Below are positions 60,713 to 64,000 of a stretch of 64,000 nucleotides of DNA, piece by piece (position 1 is the stretch's first letter; each line of letters starts with the position of its first letter). The position numbers and the translations under genes were made by a program. The notes below the pieces were generated by a model. That model did not search any database. It saw only the letters and a list, made by a program, of their open reading frames with translations, and was not told the DNA's origin. Source of the DNA: Caulochytrium protostelioides (Eukaryota > Chytridiomycota > Caulochytriomycetes > Caulochytriales > Caulochytriaceae); assembly GCA_003615045.1 (NCBI GenBank), contig ML014203.1, positions 1 through 64,000 on the forward strand, read 5' to 3'.

Positions 60713-61636
60713 CTCCGCCCTGCATAGGGCATCCGCCTGACCCCATCCGTCCCGTGCCTGGATGTCCGGTCTGTCTGCCCCTTTTTTTCTGTTTCACTTT
60801 CTTTCATCGCGATCGCTTGGCTGCATCACATCTCGCTCCACACCCCTTTTGTCGCATGGCGGGCCAGAAACCGTTTCGTGCGACGCGTATTCATTTGTAT
60901 AGTCATCTGTTTTCTTTTTACCAAAATGACTGAGAGCGAGTCGGCGTCGGCGACTGCTCCTAAGGGATGATGAACACGTGCCGGCGGTGCGGCCGACGAC
61001 GTCGCCCTTCGGCCGCCTTTGGTTCGCCCTCCGTTCGCCCACATCCACGTCCCATGGCATGTGTCCGACGCATCACTCCGCCATCGGTCGCGGTGAGCTG
61101 GGATTATGTCCTACGTGACGCGGTTGTGGCCGCACAAGGGCTTCTAGCATGAGCCTTCCGTCGCGGTCGCCACCGTCGCGGTCGCCATCCTCGCCGCGGC
61201 CGCACAAGCGGTCGTGACGGCGGCCACGACCCGCGGCTGAGTCGGCCGCATCCTCCTGGACGTCGCCAGCATTGCTGATTCCGCCCTCGGCATGACGGAG
61301 TCGCCCGCATCCCGTGGCCTCCGACCTCAGGCGCGCAGACGTTGGTCGACCCCACGCGCCGCGGACGTGCCTTTCACCAACCGGATGATTCCGCTGGCCG
61401 CGGCGGCGTCGAATCTCGCGCCTGCAGCCCAGCAAGAACCACAGCCACGTGGCACGAACGGCGTTCTCGGGCCCCACGCGCCGTGCTGCCTCCGCTCGCC
61501 CCGAGAAGGCGCGCTCCGGCAGGCGGGACCCGAAGATGGCCGACGGCTGCCGATCGCGCGTGCGGAGGCGCGGCGCAACCATGTTAAGAGTGGCCCCCGC
61601 GCGCCGCTCAGCTCTCGAGTATCCGATGCGGATGCG

Positions 61637-61995
61637 CGGCCTTCGCGGCGGCCCTCGCGGCGGCCCTCGCGGCGGCCCTCGCGGCAGACCTCGCGGCAGA
61701 CCTCGCGGCAGACCTCGCGGCAGACCTCGCGGCAGACCTCGCGGCAGACCTCGCGGCAGACCTCGCGGCAGNNNNNNNNNNNNNNNNNNNNNNNNNNNNN
61801 NNNNNNNNNNNNNNNNNNNNNNNNNNNNNNNNNNNNNNNNNNNNNNNNNNNNNNNNNNNNNNNNNNNNNNNNNNNNNNNNNNNNNNNNNNNCCTCGCGGC
61901 AGACCTCGCGGCAGACCTCGCGGCAGACCTCGCGGCAGACCTCGCGGCAGACCTCGCGGCAGACCTCGCGGCAGACCTCGCGGCAGACCTCGCGG
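61637..61995. repeat. 12-base tandem repeat array interrupted by an assembly gap
   Basis: Units of CTCGCGGCAGAC repeat on both sides of 120 undetermined bases; the first few units on the left read CTCGCGGCGGCC. Unit phase and sequence are the same on both flanks, so the gap is almost certainly more of the same array and its true length is unknown. Depending on frame, the array would encode Arg-Gly-Arg-Pro or Ala-Ala-Arg-Ser repeats, but I see no gene context for these. Confidence 0.95.
61772..61891. other. Assembly gap (120 N)
   Basis: A run of 120 undetermined bases within the 12-base tandem array. Any reading frame drawn across it is not real evidence of coding. Confidence 1.
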
Positions 61996-62209
61996 TGGTG
62001 GTGGCCGCGGCCGCGGCGCTTGTCCACGCGACCGAGCGCCGGCGGATGGGGTCGCCAACGGCCTGCGCCGCGGACACGCGTCGCTGAGGATCGACGGCGA
62101 GGCCTTCCCGACGTCCCGCCGGCGTGATCTGACCTGATCCGGGCGAGCACGACCCGCCACCGCAGGCGCCGTGCCGTGCCGTCCCGTGTCGCGCCGTGCC
62201 ACGCGCCCT

Positions 62210-62254
<45 letters not shown>
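62210..62254. repeat. (CAG)15 trinucleotide repeat
   Basis: Fifteen perfect CAG copies. In one plus-strand frame they would encode polyserine and in another polyglutamine or polyalanine, but no supported gene covers them. Confidence 0.97.
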
Positions 62255-62257
<3 letters not shown>

Positions 62258-63882
62258 GAGCGGCCGCGCGCGCTCTCGCCACCAAGACCGTGACCGGCGC
62301 GCAAAGGCAGACGGGCAGGCGCCATCGGTGGCAAACGGCGCGCCCTGGGCGCCGCTGGGCGCATGGGCCGCGGCTCCCGCCATGATAGGCGCTGACACGC
62401 GCGGCCACTCGGCCGCTGTGGCGTCGTGGACGCGGCCGCCATCGCCATCGCCAAGCCCCGCCAAGCCTCGGCAGCCGGTCCCGCGATGGCCGCTGCGTCG
62501 GGGCTCGCTGCCCGCCGCCGTGCCGCCCTCCACCAGGAGGCCTTCTGCACGGCGAAGGCGGCAGGAAGCAGACGAAGCGGCGGCCAGAGGTGCCGCACCG
62601 CCCCTGGCGCCGTCCATGCGCGTCTCACGCCATGTTTGGCCAATCGTGCCATGATCCGCCAGGTAGGGCCGCTCGCGCCGTCGCCGCCGGAGGCGTCGTG
62701 GCCGCGGTGGCGGCCGTGGCCGAGCGTTCGTCAGCGCCATCGCCGACGCCGCAGTGACTCCACGGGAGTGGCCTTGGCCATCGGCTGGGCTGGACGGAGG
62801 TGCCTCGGACGCGTGGCGGCCGCCCGAGGCAGCGGTCGGGACCGAACCACACGCGAAAAAAAAACCTCCAAGCAAGCTTTCGCGTGGGGCGATGGACGGA
62901 GCCGATCGGGTCGCGGGGCACGGGCCTGCATGGCCCGGACGCGCTGCTGGGCGGCTTCCGCAGTCGAAGCTCCAGGGGAGCGCATGATGGCCTGGAGGGG
63001 CTCGCGCCGTGTGTGCGGCCGATGGCGTACGACTCCGCATGCACGGCGCGTGCATCGGCGTCTCCGACGTCGGCGAAAGCGGCGGCGGACGCAGCGCCAG
63101 GCGCAGGCGCCGCGGCCAGTCGGCGGCCATGTCCGACATCAAGTGTTCTGGGTACACGCAGGTCGGCCCATCTGATCGGGCCATCGGCGCCTCGCTTCCT
63201 CCCCCTCAAGCGCTCGATACCGTGATTGCAGGCGAGGACGCGGGATGGCCGTGGTTCGGTGAGCACTGCCGTGGTTCGGTGAGCGCTGCCGTGGTTGGGA
63301 GGCCGCCGCCGCCGCCGGAGCGCCGCGCGCCGGCATGAAGCGGCGGCGACCTTCATTCACTGTTCTGGAGGTCGTCGACCAGGGCGGTGCGACGGGCGGA
63401 ACAAGGTTGCGCCGACGAACGTAAGGGCCAGCGTGCGTCTTTATGTCCCCATGCCGTCGCTCTCAGCTGGCCATGAATGCAGAGAACGGCGAGGCCCGAA
63501 CTTATGATGCATGTGACTCGAGGACGCATCGCATCGTATCTCTCCTCATCGTGACATATAGCTAGCGAGCTGATACCTCCCGTCTCGCCGTCGATCCCTC
63601 TTGCATCGCTTTGCTGCATCCTCTACGAACCAAGCGCTCGCTTCTTGTTTTCTACGATTAGAGCACGGCCCTTGACCTTCCCCGACGTCACTGCCTTCTC
63701 CCTTTTTCTTTTTCTTTTTCTCCCTCGCGTTCTGCAATTGGCAGAACCTATTTTGGGCCGGCTGCTGCTCTTGATCGTCCCACCGCCTCAATCGCGCCGT
63801 TGTCTGGCTTGTCTGCCGCCCGCCGTCAGAGGGAGGTTCCTTTTTCGTGGGCCTCGCTAGCTCTACCACGTCTTTAGGCGTC

Positions 63883-64000
63883 ATGTGCCAGAAACCGATG
63901 CCGCCGGCTTCGGCCGTCCGCACGTTCACATGGGAGGAGATCCGCGCGTCGACGAAGGGCGCCTCGGCCAAGCAGCCCCGCGTCTCGACCAAGGAAGTGG
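63883..64000 (+). CDS. Possible 5' end of a gene running off the window
   Basis: From the ATG at 63883 (or 63898) the frame stays open to the window edge, with almost all third codon positions G or C, like the window's real genes. It begins MCQKPMPPASAVRTFTWEEI and continues RASTKGASAKQPRVSTKEV. A TTTTTC-rich pyrimidine tract lies upstream, and a TCTTTAG acceptor-like site precedes the ATG by six bases, so this may instead be a later exon. The opposite strand is open here too. I do not recognise the product. Confidence 0.3.
   Translation, partial: MCQKPMPPASAVRTFTWEEIRASTKGASAKQPRVSTKEV

Larger units (their letters stand above)
60713..63882. other. Repeat-rich region without a supported gene
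   Basis: About 3.2 kb. Several frames remain open over hundreds of codons because the 12-base repeat and general GC richness contain few stops. Translations are Arg/Ala/Pro-rich and match nothing. The region holds the 12-base repeat with an assembly gap, the CAG tract, direct copies of a CCGTGGTTCGGTGAGC unit (about 63250-63295) and a TTTTTC-rich pyrimidine tract (63698-63722). Confidence 0.5.

Noticed and set aside
61637-61995. CRISPR-like array
   Set aside because: Units are only 12 bases and directly adjacent, without spacers, in a eukaryotic genome.
61073-63184. 703-codon minus-strand frame across the N gap
   Set aside because: The frame is read through undetermined bases and a 12-base repeat, and the flanks are low-complexity Arg/Ala sequence.
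1-64000. Biosynthetic cluster, virus-like or transposon insertion
   Set aside because: No reverse transcriptase, transposase, integrase, terminal repeats, polyketide or peptide synthase genes are visible; the genes are unrelated housekeeping functions on both strands.

Overview
The window is nuclear DNA of a eukaryote with a compact, very GC-rich genome. Most genes are single open frames of 300-2,800 codons. The few introns I can support are short (about 70-260 bases), with GT...AG ends. Homopolymeric Gly, Ala and Pro tracts are common. The gene set points to a fungus: a Vps3844/DUF3844-type membrane protein, a Snt2-like chromatin protein, a GT34 glycosyltransferase and a Ydc2/Cce1-type mitochondrial resolvase homologue. 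It also holds genes that yeasts and most Dikarya lack: katanin p80, SMG1, a DEK homologue, and a large WD40-HEAT protein of ciliary type. I therefore infer an early-diverging, probably zoosporic (chytrid-like) fungus. The species is not proven.

Layout. 0-5 kb: GT34 glycosyltransferase (-) and an ING-type PHD protein (-). 6.5-13 kb: katanin p80 (+, one intron), convergent with a Vps3844-like secretory-pathway protein (-, one intron), which is divergent from the U5 snRNP 40 kDa WD40 protein (+). 13-20.3 kb: a 1,600-residue Snt2-like BAH/ELM2/SANT/PHD protein (-) and a Ydc2/Cce1 homologue (-) that appears to have lost two catalytic acids. 20.8-33 kb: SMG1 kinase (+) followed by mitochondrial MSH1 (+). 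33.9-43.2 kb: WD40-HEAT protein (+), convergent with CstF-77/Rna14 (-). 43.2-48.4 kb: a long intergenic region and a four-exon tandem-RRM gene (+), both clearly less GC-rich than the rest. 48.4-53.2 kb: DEK-like protein (-) and uroporphyrinogen-III synthase (-). 53.8-60.7 kb: Grc3/NOL9 polynucleotide kinase (+), Sec61 gamma (+, one intron) and a NASP/Sim3-type histone chaperone (+). 60.7-63.8 kb: repeat-rich DNA with a 120-base run of N inside a 12-base tandem repeat and a CAG15 tract; I see no credible gene. The last ~120 bases may hold the start of another gene.

The genes are housekeeping functions: RNA processing and surveillance (SNRNP40, CstF-77, Grc3, SMG1, the RRM protein), chromatin (ING, Snt2, DEK, NASP), mitochondrial DNA (MSH1, Ydc2-like), secretion and cell surface (GT34, Vps3844-like, Sec61 gamma), haem synthesis, and microtubules or cilia (katanin p80, WD40-HEAT). 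They do not form an operon-like or biosynthetic cluster. I found no convincing new multi-gene system. The most unusual items are the degenerate Ydc2 active site, an intronless SMG1, a 35-base microexon, a hidden last exon in Sec61 gamma, and the compositionally distinct RRM island.
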